This document shows positions 25,318-36,124 of a DNA stretch of 64,000 bases, one piece after another. Every line of letters starts with the position of its first letter. Positions within the stretch are counted from its first letter, which is position 1. This DNA comes from Streptomyces sp. B93. GTDB lineage: Bacteria > Actinomycetota > Actinomycetes > Streptomycetales > Streptomycetaceae. The notes beneath the pieces were generated by a model. The model did no database searches, was not told the origin of the DNA, and worked only from the letters and a program-made list of their open reading frames with translations. The position numbers and the translations under genes were made by a program. The stretch covers positions 27,181 to 91,180 of the forward strand of contig NZ_JAGPXL010000027.1 in assembly GCF_018070565.1 (NCBI RefSeq). The letters run 5' to 3'.

Positions 25318-25959
25318 CTACTCGGGGGTTTCGTCGAGCGCGTGGCCCACCAGGGCCAGGAGGGTCTCGATCACGGAGATCCTGCGCCGCGCATCCATGA
25401 TCATGACAGGTATGTGCCGCGGGATGGTCAGCGCCTCCCGCACGTCCTCCGGCTCGAACACCTCACTGCCGTCGAAGTGGTTGACCGCGACGACGTAGGG
25501 CAGGCCGCAGCTCTCGAAGTAGTCCAACGCGGGCCAGCTGTCCTTCAGCCGCCGGGTGTCGACCAGCACCACCGCGCCGATCGCGCCGCGCACCAGGTCG
25601 TCCCACATGAACCAGAACCGCTGCTGGCCCGGCGTGCCGAACAGGTAGAGCACCAGGTCGTCGTCGAGCGTGATGCGGCCGAAGTCCATGGCCACGGTGG
25701 TGCTCACCTTGCCGGGCGTGGCGGTGAGATCGTCGGTCTCCTCGCTCGCCTCGGTCATCAGCGCCTCCGTCTGGAGGGGCGTGATCTCCGAGACGGCGGT
25801 GACCAGTGTGGTCTTGCCGACGCCGAAGCCGCCCGCGACCACGATCTTCGTGGCGATGGGGGCGCGGGCGCGGTCCGTCTGCCACGGCCGCAGTTCCTCG
25901 TCCGGCTCCAAGGCCGGGGCGTCGCCGAAGGCGGCGGCGTCAGAGACGACGGAGTCCAC
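25318..25959 (-). CDS. Conservon small GTPase (CvnD type)
   Basis: The protein has 213 residues. The G1 P-loop is G-G-F-G-V-G-K-T-T (about 43-51), with D-F-G-R-I and L-F-G-T-P-G-Q-Q-R-F as G3, and V-N-H-F-D in place of the usual N-K-x-D. It belongs to the MglA/Ras-like ATP/GTP-binding family of actinobacterial conservons. These form a membrane-associated complex with the kinase-like, roadblock and DUF742 proteins. The GTG start overlaps the DUF742 gene by 20 bases. Confidence 0.92.
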   Translation of the reverse strand: MDSVVSDAAAFGDAPALEPDEELRPWQTDRARAPIATKIVVAGGFGVGKTTLVTAVSEITPLQTEALMTEASEETDDLTATPGKVSTTVAMDFGRITLDDDLVLYLFGTPGQQRFWFMWDDLVRGAIGAVVLVDTRRLKDSWPALDYFESCGLPYVVAVNHFDGSEVFEPEDVREALTIPRHIPVMIMDARRRISVIETLLALVGHALDETPE

Positions 25960-26380
25960 TCAGCACCCTTTCCAGCAGAGCGCGGTCCGGCCGGCCCGTG
26001 CCGTGGCCGGTTCCGGTGCCGTACACACGGATCTTTCCCTGGTCCGCGAGGTCGCTCAGCAGAACGCGGACCACGCCGAGCGGCATCTTCAGCAGCGCGG
26101 CGATCTCGGCCACCGTGCGCATACGGCGGCACAGTTCGACGATGGCCCGCATCTCCGGCATCACCCGGGTGCTGAGGGAACCATTCGTCAGCTCTCTGCG
26201 CTCCGGCCCGGCGTCCAGCTCCGCGACGGCTTCCGTGGCGCCCACGAAGGTCTCCACGAGCAGGACGTGGCCGAAGCGGGTGCGGCCACCGGTGAGCGAG
26301 TAGGGGCGCACCCGGGCGGGCTTGCGGTCACCGCCGCGGACGGGGAGCTGTCCCTTGCGGTTCTTCGGCGCCGTACTCAT
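25940..26380 (-). CDS. DUF742 protein (CvnC type)
   Basis: The protein has 146 residues. The C-terminal two-thirds match DUF742, a predicted winged-helix domain with E-I-A-A-L-L-K-M-P-L-G-V-V-R-V-L-L and L-L-E-R-V-L-S-G-L at the end. The R-P-Y-x-L-T-G-G-R-T-R segment is the usual conservon start of the domain. It is cytoplasmic and overlaps both neighbours by a few bases, so the four proteins are made together. The molecular role is not established beyond complex formation with the GTPase. Confidence 0.9.
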   Translation of the reverse strand: MSTAPKNRKGQLPVRGGDRKPARVRPYSLTGGRTRFGHVLLVETFVGATEAVAELDAGPERRELTNGSLSTRVMPEMRAIVELCRRMRTVAEIAALLKMPLGVVRVLLSDLADQGKIRVYGTGTGHGTGRPDRALLERVLSGLRRL

Positions 26381-26883
26381 CGGCCGCTCCCGGTGGACTC
26401 CGCGGACTCCAGGGATTTTCGCAGCTCACTGCGGAGTTCCGGGGTCAGCACATGTCCGGCGCGGCCCACGAAGAGCGCCATGTGGTACGCCACCACGCTC
26501 ATGTCGCAGTCAGCGGAGCCGTGCACGCCGAGCAGCGAGCCGTCGCTGATCGACATCACGAACAGGCTGCCCTCCTCCATGGCCACCATGGAGTGCTTGA
26601 CGTTCCCGAACTGGAGCAGCTTCGCGGCGCCGACGGTGAGGCTGCCGATGCCGGAGACGATGGTGGCCAGGTCGGCGGAGGAGCCGCGCGGGCCGGTGGG
26701 GCGGTCGTCGGACGACTGGCGGGCCGCCTCGATCCGCCCCGGGTCGGAGGAGAGCAGCAGCAGGCCGTCGGAGGAGACCACCGCGACGGAGAGGATGCCG
26801 GGCACCTCCTCGACCAGGTTGGTCAGCAGCCAGTGCAGATTGCGGGCCTCACTGCTCAGTCCGAAGGTACTGGGCGCGGTCAA
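26377..26883 (-). CDS. Roadblock/LC7-domain protein (CvnB type)
   Basis: The protein has 168 residues with a roadblock/LC7 fold (about 14-120), starting L-H-W-L-L-T-N-L-V-E-E-V-P-G-I. It is likely a GTPase-activating or scaffold partner of the downstream CvnD GTPase, as MglB is for MglA. The start is a TTG that overlaps the kinase stop (TTGA, 26880-26883); the next residues T-A-P-S-T fit the usual family start. Confidence 0.92.
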   Translation of the reverse strand: MTAPSTFGLSSEARNLHWLLTNLVEEVPGILSVAVVSSDGLLLLSSDPGRIEAARQSSDDRPTGPRGSSADLATIVSGIGSLTVGAAKLLQFGNVKHSMVAMEEGSLFVMSISDGSLLGVHGSADCDMSVVAYHMALFVGRAGHVLTPELRSELRKSLESAESTGSGR

Positions 26884-29741
26884 CTGCTTGCCTCCTCGAC
26901 TGTGCCCCCCGTGGCTTCTTCAGCGTGGTCGTGTGCTCGTGCGCGTGCGGCGTCCGGTGCCGTCGGGTCGGGCGTACGGTTCTGGGCCGTCTGCTCGGTG
27001 ATCTCCGCCTCCACCTCGCGCCGGCCGGCCTCCGCCCCCCGACGGAAACCGCCCAGCCGGCGCCTAAGCGCCTCGGCGTCGACGGCTCCCGACCTGGGCC
27101 GGGGTGCCGTCGCGGGCGCGGTGATCTTCGGGGTGCGCTTGGGCAGCCCCTTGTCGGTGACCGGGTCGTCGTCCCCCTCGTCGGGTGTGCGGTCGTGGGT
27201 GTCGGGGCCGATCGCGTACGGGTCGGCGGTGGGAGGGGGCTCCGGTGCGCCTTCGGGTGCGGGATCGGCTTCGGATACGGGAGCGTCCTTGGATGCGGCC
27301 GGGGCTGGTGGGGCCGGGTCGGGCTCGGTCGGCTGGGCCGGGATCAGGAGTTCCATGGTGGTCTCGGCGGGGCGCTCGGCGGCGCGGTCCTCCGCCGGGG
27401 ACTCCTCGGCCGTGTCGGCGTCGGTCCCGGCCTCCGGGTCGGCCTCGGCCTCGGTGCCCGTGGCCGCGCCCGTCTCCTCCGCCTGAGCCGTCTCCCGTAC
27501 GGCCTTCTCCGCCAATGCCACCAGCGGGTCGTCGCCGCCCGTCCGGCCGGGCAGGACGTTGGAGTTGGCCTCGGCGTCCGCGCCGGGCAGCGAGAAGGTG
27601 CCGGTGGTGGTGACCGGCGAGGCCGCCGGTGCGGTGGCCGTGGGCGAGGCGGCGGCCAGCAGGGCCTCCGGCAGGATCACCACGGCCGCGATGCCGCCCT
27701 GCTTCTGCTCCCGCAGCTGCACCCGCACCCCGTGCCGGTGGGCGAGCCGGGCCACCACGTACAGGCCGAGCCCGAGTCCGTCCTCGCCCTCCTGGTCGTA
27801 GGGCGACTCCGGGTCGAAGTCGCCGAGCCGGGCGTTGAGGCGGCTCATCCGGTCGTCGGTCATGCCGATGCCCTCGTCCTGCACGGAGAGCATGACCTCG
27901 CCGTTCTCCAGCAGCCAGCCGGAGATCTCCACGGGCAGGTCGGGCGGGGAGAACGAGGTGGCGTTCTCCATGAGTTCGGCGAGCAGGTGGGAGAGGTCGT
28001 CGGCGGCGAACCCGGCGATGTGCGCGTGCGGCGGCAGCGCGGCGATCCGGACCCGCTCGTAGCGCTCGATCTCGCTGACGGCGGCTCGTACGACGTCCAC
28101 GAGCGGGACGGGACCGGCGCTCTGCTGGACGTGTTCGGTACCGGCGAGGACGAGCAGGTTCTCGCTGTGCCGCCGCATGACGGTGGCGAAGTGGTCGAGC
28201 TTGAAGAGGGTGGCGAGCCGGTCCGGGTCCTGCTCGCGCTCCTCCAGGCCCTCGATGACGGCGAGCTGCCGCTCGACCAGCCCGAGGGTGCGCAGCGCGA
28301 GGTTGACGAAGGTGGAGCCGATGCTGCCGCGCAGCCGCTCCAGCTGGGCGGCGGCCTCGTCGAGTTCACCGCGCAGTCCCTCGCGGGCGTCGGCCATCTT
28401 CTGCCGCTGGCCGACGAGGTGCTTGCGGTCGGCCTCCAGGGTGACGATGCGGTCCTGGAGGGCGGCGGCGTGCGCGTGCAGGGCGTTGACGGACCGGACG
28501 ACCTGGGCGAACTCGTCGTTGCGGCCGGTGAACCTCACGGGTTCCTCGGCGGCCGGGTCCTCGGCCCCGGCGAGCCGGGCGGAGCCGCGCCGCAGCACCG
28601 ACAGCGGCCGGGTGAGGGTGCGGGCCATGGCCGTGGCGATGCCTACGGCCAGCAGCATCAGCGCGCCGAGCACGGCGATGCGGATCTCCAGCGCGGTGAC
28701 GTCGTCGTCGCGCAGCTGGGCGAGGTCCTTGGCGCGCCGGTCGTAGAGGGCGGACTCGGCGCCGCGCATGGAGTCGATGCGGGCGGAGAGGGCCGCGGCC
28801 AGCTTCCCGGGGTCGGTGTCGAGTTCGCGGTCGCTGAGGGTGGGCTGGTCGGTGAGGTCGGCGAGGTACTTCTCCGCCGAGTTGACCTCGGGTCCGGTGA
28901 CGGTGGAGTCGTACGACGTCTTGGCGGCCTTGGTCGCGGTCTCGCGGAAGTCGGCCAGGGCGGCGTCGGAGCGGAGCCGGGCCTGCTGGGCGGCGGCGCT
29001 GAGCGCGGTGCGCTGCTTGGCGTCGGCCTCCGAGGTGACGGTGGTCTCCGAGGGCAGGCCGGTGATCGGGTCGTAGACGGTCTGGGTGGTGCTGGGCACG
29101 CTGAGCGCGGCGAGCAGGAGTCCGCGGGCGGCGGCGGCCTGCTGGACGGCGGCGTCGAGTTCGGCGAGGGCGTGGTCGCCGGAGCCCGCGCGGGGCGGGG
29201 TCAGCTCGGCCAGGTCCTCGGCGAGCCGGTGCAGCTCGGTGATGGCCGCCGTGTAGGCGTCGTGCGCTTCGAGAGCGGTGCTCTTGCCGGTGAGCGCCGC
29301 TCTGCGGACGGCGGCGATGCCCTCCAGGTCGGCGCGGAGCGCGGCGGGGGTGTCGGCGTCGGTCCGCAGCTCCTCGACCTGCCGGTCGACGCGGGCGCTG
29401 GGGTCCTCCGCGGGCGCCTTGGACTTGGGGCGTCCGGCGGCGATGTACGAGGTGACCTCGTCGCGTTCGTCGGCCAGGGCGTGCGCCAGCATGAGCGCGT
29501 CCCGGGTCTGCTCGGCGAGCGTCACCAGCTCCTGGGAGTCGTGGAGGTCACCGGAGGCGGTGAGCACGGAGGGGGCGCCCGCACCGGCGATGGCGGCGGC
29601 CACCACGGCCACGGCCACGATCAGCCGGTTGCGTACGTGCGTGGGGCGGCCCTTGCCGACGGGGGGCTGCTCGGTGCCCCCTTCGGAGGCCGTCTGCCTG
29701 CCTGTGCGCCGAGGCCGCTTCTTCTGCACCGGTGCTCGCAT
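26880..29741 (-). CDS. Conservon sensor-kinase-like protein with NIT domain (CvnA type)
   Basis: The protein has 953 residues: a basic start, a transmembrane segment at about 39-60, a long extracytoplasmic helical region (about 65-345) resembling the nitrate/nitrite-sensing NIT domain, a second segment at about 350-370, HAMP, a coiled coil, a helical dimerisation region (K-L-D-H-F-A-T-V-M-R-R-H-S-E-N) and a kinase-type ATPase domain with E-L-M-E-N-A-T, D-E-G-I-G-M and G-L-G-L-G-L-Y. The C-terminal ~250 residues are Ala/Pro/Glu-rich and probably disordered. CvnA proteins act as the membrane anchor and sensor of the conservon. First gene of a five-gene operon; the promoter should lie just above 29741. 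Confidence 0.9.
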   Translation of the reverse strand: MRAPVQKKRPRRTGRQTASEGGTEQPPVGKGRPTHVRNRLIVAVAVVAAAIAGAGAPSVLTASGDLHDSQELVTLAEQTRDALMLAHALADERDEVTSYIAAGRPKSKAPAEDPSARVDRQVEELRTDADTPAALRADLEGIAAVRRAALTGKSTALEAHDAYTAAITELHRLAEDLAELTPPRAGSGDHALAELDAAVQQAAAARGLLLAALSVPSTTQTVYDPITGLPSETTVTSEADAKQRTALSAAAQQARLRSDAALADFRETATKAAKTSYDSTVTGPEVNSAEKYLADLTDQPTLSDRELDTDPGKLAAALSARIDSMRGAESALYDRRAKDLAQLRDDDVTALEIRIAVLGALMLLAVGIATAMARTLTRPLSVLRRGSARLAGAEDPAAEEPVRFTGRNDEFAQVVRSVNALHAHAAALQDRIVTLEADRKHLVGQRQKMADAREGLRGELDEAAAQLERLRGSIGSTFVNLALRTLGLVERQLAVIEGLEEREQDPDRLATLFKLDHFATVMRRHSENLLVLAGTEHVQQSAGPVPLVDVVRAAVSEIERYERVRIAALPPHAHIAGFAADDLSHLLAELMENATSFSPPDLPVEISGWLLENGEVMLSVQDEGIGMTDDRMSRLNARLGDFDPESPYDQEGEDGLGLGLYVVARLAHRHGVRVQLREQKQGGIAAVVILPEALLAAASPTATAPAASPVTTTGTFSLPGADAEANSNVLPGRTGGDDPLVALAEKAVRETAQAEETGAATGTEAEADPEAGTDADTAEESPAEDRAAERPAETTMELLIPAQPTEPDPAPPAPAASKDAPVSEADPAPEGAPEPPPTADPYAIGPDTHDRTPDEGDDDPVTDKGLPKRTPKITAPATAPRPRSGAVDAEALRRRLGGFRRGAEAGRREVEAEITEQTAQNRTPDPTAPDAARARAHDHAEEATGGTVEEASS

Positions 29742-30134
29742 TCCGTAACTCGTGTACCCAAGGGCCCGGGTGAGCCGCCGTCAACTCGACGCGCGCTCCC
29801 CGGCTGCTGAACCGCGGTCGGTCGGGGAGGGACCCCCACCGGTGACGAACCCTCCCAGTGCCGGTGGGCGGTGGTCGCGCATCGTCTGACCCGCCACCCG
29901 AAGGAGTGAATACCGTGGGGGAGTTGAGGGGCAAGTTCCCGTGGTGCGTGCGAGGGCCTTGTGCGGCGGGCCGGTTGGACGTCTGGGGCGGGCTTTGGCA
30001 ATATTCGCCGCCACGTCTTCCCGGAGCGCTCCATTCCCGCCCAAAACCGGCAGCTGACCTGCGGCGGCGCGATGACTCGGGGGTGGCTGCGGCCCTTTCG
30101 CGGACGTTGTGAAGGGGTGGTGCAGACTGGCGCC
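29742..30134. other. Intergenic control region between conservon and PP2C-like gene
   Basis: The 393 bases between two divergent genes should contain both promoters. No frame here has convincing family similarity. A short plus-strand frame from 29914 is open but resembles nothing known. No clear hairpin or repeat was seen. Confidence 0.5.
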
Positions 30135-30923
30135 ATGCGAACGGAACTTGTGTCGGAGCCCGGTGACCCGGACCGTCCCAACGAGGACTTCGCCGCCGTC
30201 GGACTACCCGCTTCGGGACAGGGTGGGGCGGTCGTCGTGCTGGACGGGGTGACGCCGCCGGCGGACGGCACGGGCTGTCGGCACTCCGTGCCCTGGTACA
30301 CCGCCCGACTGGGCGGAGCGCTGACCGAACTGACCGTTTCACTCCCGGATGTTCCCCTGTCCGACGTGCTGGCCCGGGCGATCACGCGTACCGCCGGGGC
30401 CCATGCGCAAACCTGTGACCTTTCTCACCCGCGCACCCCACAGGCGACGGTGACCCTGGCCCGCTGGACCCCGGACGCGGTCGACTACCTGCTGCTCGCC
30501 GACTCGGCCCTGCTGGTGGAGTCCCCCGACGGCACGGTCACCGCGCTCCTCGACGACCGCCTGGCCCGCATCCCGGCCGCCGCCCGCACCTCCGACGCCG
30601 TGATCGACGCCACGCTCCGCAACAAGGAGGGCGGCTTCTGGACCGCCGCGGCGGACCCCTCGGTCGCGGCCCGCGCGGTGACGGGCACCCTGCCCCGGGA
30701 CCGGGTCCGCTCCCTCACCGCCCTGACGGACGGGGCGGCCCGCTGGGTGGAGAAGTTCCGCGAGGGCGACTGGTCCCAGTGCCTGGCCCTCGTACGCAAG
30801 GAGGGCGCCCGGTCCCTGGTGGCCCGCGTACGAGCCCTGGAGACCGCCGACCGCGACCGGCGGACGCACCTGCGCCGCAGCAAGACCCACGACGACGCGA
30901 CGGTGGTACACGCGGAGCTGTGA
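30135..30923 (+). CDS. PP2C-like phosphatase domain protein
   Basis: The protein has 262 residues. The N-terminus has N-E-D-F-A-A-V and V-V-V-L-D-G-V-T, the metal-binding pair of PP2C phosphatases (Asp in N-E-D and Asp in L-D-G), followed by A-L-T-D-G-A-A-R and a terminal D-D-A-T-V-V, the last conserved aspartate motif. The protein is near the lower size limit for the family. It could be a Ser/Thr phosphatase or an inactive relative. ATG 30135 is chosen because the longer frame upstream has no family match. It is divergent from the conservon. Confidence 0.75.
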   Translation: MRTELVSEPGDPDRPNEDFAAVGLPASGQGGAVVVLDGVTPPADGTGCRHSVPWYTARLGGALTELTVSLPDVPLSDVLARAITRTAGAHAQTCDLSHPRTPQATVTLARWTPDAVDYLLLADSALLVESPDGTVTALLDDRLARIPAAARTSDAVIDATLRNKEGGFWTAAADPSVAARAVTGTLPRDRVRSLTALTDGAARWVEKFREGDWSQCLALVRKEGARSLVARVRALETADRDRRTHLRRSKTHDDATVVHAEL

Positions 30924-31262
30924 CCCTCCCGGCGGCCACCGAGTCGCGTGCCGGTCACACGCCGAGCGGGGGTGGGCGCGGGACGCCACGGGTGACGGCG
31001 GGATGCCGGGAGCGGAGGCGAACGCCGAGGGCGGACGCGAACACCGGGAGCGGACGCGAACACCGGGAGCAGAGGCGAACACCGAGGGCGGAGGCGAACG
31101 CCGAGGGCGGACGCGGGGCGGCTGCCCGGGACAGGCGCGTGGTCGCCCGGTGCGGGCGGACAGCCGCCCGGCGGCGCCCCGGGTGGGCCGCCCTTCCCGG
31201 TGACCGCGCCCGTCATCTCACCTCGCGCGGGTCCGGCGGCCCGGCCTCGCCGTCCAGGGCCG
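30924..31262. other. Intergenic region with 19-bp repeats
   Basis: The 339 bases between the convergent PP2C-like and MarR genes hold the tandem repeat at 31012-31115 and no gene. The long frames open here run through the repeats and match nothing. Confidence 0.6.
31012..31115 (+). repeat. 19-bp tandem repeat, about 5.5 copies
   Basis: Units of the type GCGGACGCGAACACCGGGA start at 31012, 31031, 31050, 31069, 31088 and 31107 (partial). Copies at 31031 and 31050 are identical. The period is not a multiple of three, which argues against a coding role. Confidence 0.9.
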
Positions 31263-31754
31263 TCACTTCTCCATGCCGCGGTTCAACTGGTTGAGCAGGC
31301 GGGCCAGTTCCGCGACCTCCGCGCGGTCCCAGTGGGAGAGCTTCTCGACGTAGCGGGCGCGGCGGGCGACGCGGACGCTCTGGACGCGGGTGCGGCCCTC
31401 CTCGGTGAGGTGCACCAGCCAGGCGCGCCCGTCGGCGGGGTCGGGTTCCCGGGCCACCAGGCCGAGGTCCTCCAGGGCGCGCAGCTGCCGGGACATGGTG
31501 GCCTTGCCGACGCCGATGTACGCGGCGAGATCGGTGGCCCGCTGACGGCCGTGCTCCTCCAGCCGCACGAGCAGTCCGTACGCGGCGGACTCCAGGTCCG
31601 GATGGACCGCGCGGGCCATCTCGCCCTGGTTGGCGCGGGCCCGCCGCAGGAAGACCGTCAGCTCGCGCTCCAGCGCCAGGAACTCCTGGTCCGCACCAGC
31701 CGTCGACGCACCGGGTTGCCCCCGGTGTCCTCCGCCGTTTCCGTCCTCGTGCAC
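31263..31754 (-). CDS. MarR-family transcriptional regulator
   Basis: The protein has 163 residues with a winged helix (about 55-115): A-T-D-L-A-A-Y-I-G-V-G-K-A-T-M-S-R-Q-L as recognition region and D-P-A-D-G-R-A as the wing. MarR proteins bind palindromic sites as dimers and release DNA on binding phenolic or oxidising ligands. The start is GTG 31754. The target is not apparent; the neighbour upstream is lon, transcribed the same way with its own terminator. Confidence 0.88.
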   Translation of the reverse strand: MHEDGNGGGHRGQPGASTAGADQEFLALERELTVFLRRARANQGEMARAVHPDLESAAYGLLVRLEEHGRQRATDLAAYIGVGKATMSRQLRALEDLGLVAREPDPADGRAWLVHLTEEGRTRVQSVRVARRARYVEKLSHWDRAEVAELARLLNQLNRGMEK

Positions 31755-31907
31755 GTCAGCACCCCTGCCCGGTTTCCCGTCACTGAAAGTTTCCGTCCTG
31801 GGCGCCCATCGCCGCAGTTCGGTCAGTATTTCGCAGGCTCAGACCAACGGCAGCTTCCGGAATATCTCCTTCCGCAGTCTCTGCGTGCGTAGAGACCCTC
31901 ACGGCGA

Positions 31908-31940
31908 AGGCCCGGGCCTCCCTCACGAGAACCCGGGCCT
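31908..31940 (-). terminator. Terminator-like hairpin downstream of lon
   Basis: A 9-bp perfect stem (31908-31916 with 31932-31940, AGGCCCGGG pairing CCCGGGCCT) encloses a 15-base loop, starting 22 bases past the lon stop on the minus strand. Confidence 0.5.
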
Positions 31941-31961
31941 CCACCTCACCGGCCGCGTCCG

Positions 31962-34394
<2,433 letters not shown>

Positions 34395-34415
34395 GATCTC
34401 CCCTTAGGCAGTCAA

Positions 34416-34436
34416 GTTGAGCTATGCCGACTCAAT
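34416..34436. promoter_or_regulatory. HAIR-like HspR operator upstream of lon
   Basis: GTTGAGC, seven bases, ACTCAAT: 12 of the 14 defined bases of the HspR-associated inverted repeat (CTTGAGT-N7-ACTCAAG). It lies 21 bases upstream of the lon start, where bound repressor would block transcription. HspR control of lon is reported in Streptomyces. Confidence 0.7.
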
Positions 34437-34473
34437 GCTCGACGGTCCTTGAATGTTCCCCAACCCCTCCGGC

Positions 34474-34487
34474 GTTCGCTGTGGGCG
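34474..34487. promoter_or_regulatory. ClgR-like box upstream of lon
   Basis: GTTCGC-N5-GCG is the core pattern bound by ClgR, an activator of clp and lon genes in Streptomyces. It lies 80 bases upstream of the lon start, beyond the HAIR-like site, a position suited to activation. Confidence 0.6.
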
Positions 34488-34569
34488 ATCACCCCTGCCG
34501 GTCGGCGCCGGTGCCGCATACGGTCCTCTGTAATAGGCATTACCGCCGAGCACCCATTACGGAGGGGTC

Positions 34570-35230
34570 ATGGAGAACGTCGTCGGAACCTGGGTCGACG
34601 GCTGGGTCGTCTCCCGCGGGGCCGCCCCGCCGCAGGTGGAGCCCTGGGGCTGGACCATCGACATGGGCCAGGCCGAGCACGTCACCCGTCATGTCCTCGC
34701 CGCCACCGGCGACGCCGTCGAGGAGGCCACCGTCCGCAAGGTCGCCGACGCCGTGACCTGGCGCCGGAGTCTGGCTGAAGGTCTTCGCCGACCCCGCGCG
34801 GGTCGGCGGCTGGCTGGGCGAGGGCTGGTGGACCGACCCCGAACCGGGCCACCTGATGACCTTCCGCGTCCCGGACCGCGCCCCCGCCGCACCGGAGATT
34901 CCCGAGGGCTTCCGGCTGCGCGTGTGGACCCGGGCGGGCGTCACGCGCGTGCTGCTCGCCGCGCCGGACGGCGCCCTCGCGGCCCGCGGCCAGCTCGCCG
35001 CCACCGGCGCGACCGCGGTCGTGGACCAGATAGAGACGGCACCGGCGCACCGGCGCAAGGGCCTCGGCAGCCGTGTGATGACCCTCCTGCACCGCACCGC
35101 CGCCGAACAGGGCGTCAGGACCGCGGTCCTGGCGGGCACCCCGGCGGGGCGGGCGCTCTACGAGCACCTGGAATGGCGGACGGAAGCCCCGCTGACCTCC
35201 GCCAGGTTCACCGGCCGCGACGACGCCTGA
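34570..35230 (+). pseudogene. Frameshifted GNAT acetyltransferase gene
   Basis: The start at 34570 has GGAGG before it and encodes M-E-N-V-V-G-T-W-V and onward to K-V-A-D-A-V-T in frame 1. Similarity then continues in frame 2 from about 34760 as G-V-W-L-K-V-F-A-D-P and into a normal GNAT domain (V-D-Q-I-E-T-A-P-A-H-R-R-K-G-L-G) to the stop at 35230. Deleting the T at 34759 restores one 219-residue protein. A single-base insertion, or a sequencing error, therefore splits the gene. If real, only the C-terminal GNAT core could be made from ATG 34856. Confidence 0.75.
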
Positions 35231-35333
35231 CCGTGCGTACGCCCCCGTTGGACGCGCCTCCTGGACGCCGTACGCCCGCCACCCGCCGGTAATTCCGCCG
35301 ACACCCGGCGAACACGGGTGCCAGGATGACCCC

Positions 35334-36011
35334 ATGGCCACCGCTTACGACACTCCCCAAGTCCTGGACCGGCGTGAGGGTCCCTACGGCGAGGTGGTGC
35401 TGCGCCGTCATGGCGAGCTGCTCCAGATCATCGCCAACGGCTGTTTCCTGATGGACACCTCCGACGGCCGCTCGGAGAGACTGCTGGTCGACGCGGCCCT
35501 CGACGCCCTGGACAGCCGCCCCGGACCACGGGTGCTCATCGGCGGACTCGGCGTCGGATTCTCACTCGCACATGCCACGGGCAACCCGCGCTGGGGCCGG
35601 ATCACGGTGGTGGAACGGGAACGCGCCGTCATCGACTGGCACCTCGGCGGACCGCTGTCGGCCCTCACCCGCGAGGCCCTCTCCGACCCGCGCGTCCAAG
35701 TCGTCGAGGCGGATCTGATCGATTACGTCAATGAGACATCCGCCACTTTCGACGCCCTGTGCCTGGACATCGACAACGGCCCCGACTGGACCGTCACGGA
35801 AGCCAACGAAAGCCTCTACTCCCCCGCCGGACTGGCAAGCTGCACAAGGGTTTTGGCGCCCGGCGGAGTGCTCGCCGTATGGTCCGCCAAACCCTCCCCG
35901 GAATTTGAAGGAACCTTGTGGAATGCCGGATTCCAACAAGTGCGTACCGAAGAGATCCCCGTTGCCCGGGGCGTTCCGGACGTCGTTCATCTCGGCGTCC
36001 GACCTGGATAG
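35334..36011 (+). CDS. Spermidine-synthase-like methyltransferase-fold protein
   Basis: The protein has 225 residues. The nucleotide-binding Rossmann core has V-L-I-G-G-L-G-V-G-F-S and V-V-E-R-E, as in spermidine synthases and related methyltransferase-fold proteins, followed by a D-A-L-C-L-D-I-D-N-G-P loop. It is shorter than true spermidine synthases and lacks their N-terminal beta-hairpin. A polyamine product cannot be assumed. It is co-directional with the two-component pair that follows but separated by 113 bases. Confidence 0.75.
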   Translation: MATAYDTPQVLDRREGPYGEVVLRRHGELLQIIANGCFLMDTSDGRSERLLVDAALDALDSRPGPRVLIGGLGVGFSLAHATGNPRWGRITVVERERAVIDWHLGGPLSALTREALSDPRVQVVEADLIDYVNETSATFDALCLDIDNGPDWTVTEANESLYSPAGLASCTRVLAPGGVLAVWSAKPSPEFEGTLWNAGFQQVRTEEIPVARGVPDVVHLGVRPG

Positions 36012-36124
36012 CCGAGCGATGGTGACTCCCCGTACCCTGCTTGCCTGACGCCGATCATTCAAGCGTCAAGCGCAGTCATGGGATCACCCCACGGATTCCG
36101 GAAAGCACACTTCAGGGGCGGGCG

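Noticed and set aside
26925..29810. Long plus-strand frame opposite the conservon kinase gene
   Set aside because: Gly/Val/Glu-rich shadow translation; the minus-strand kinase has conserved ATPase motifs and overlaps its operon partners.
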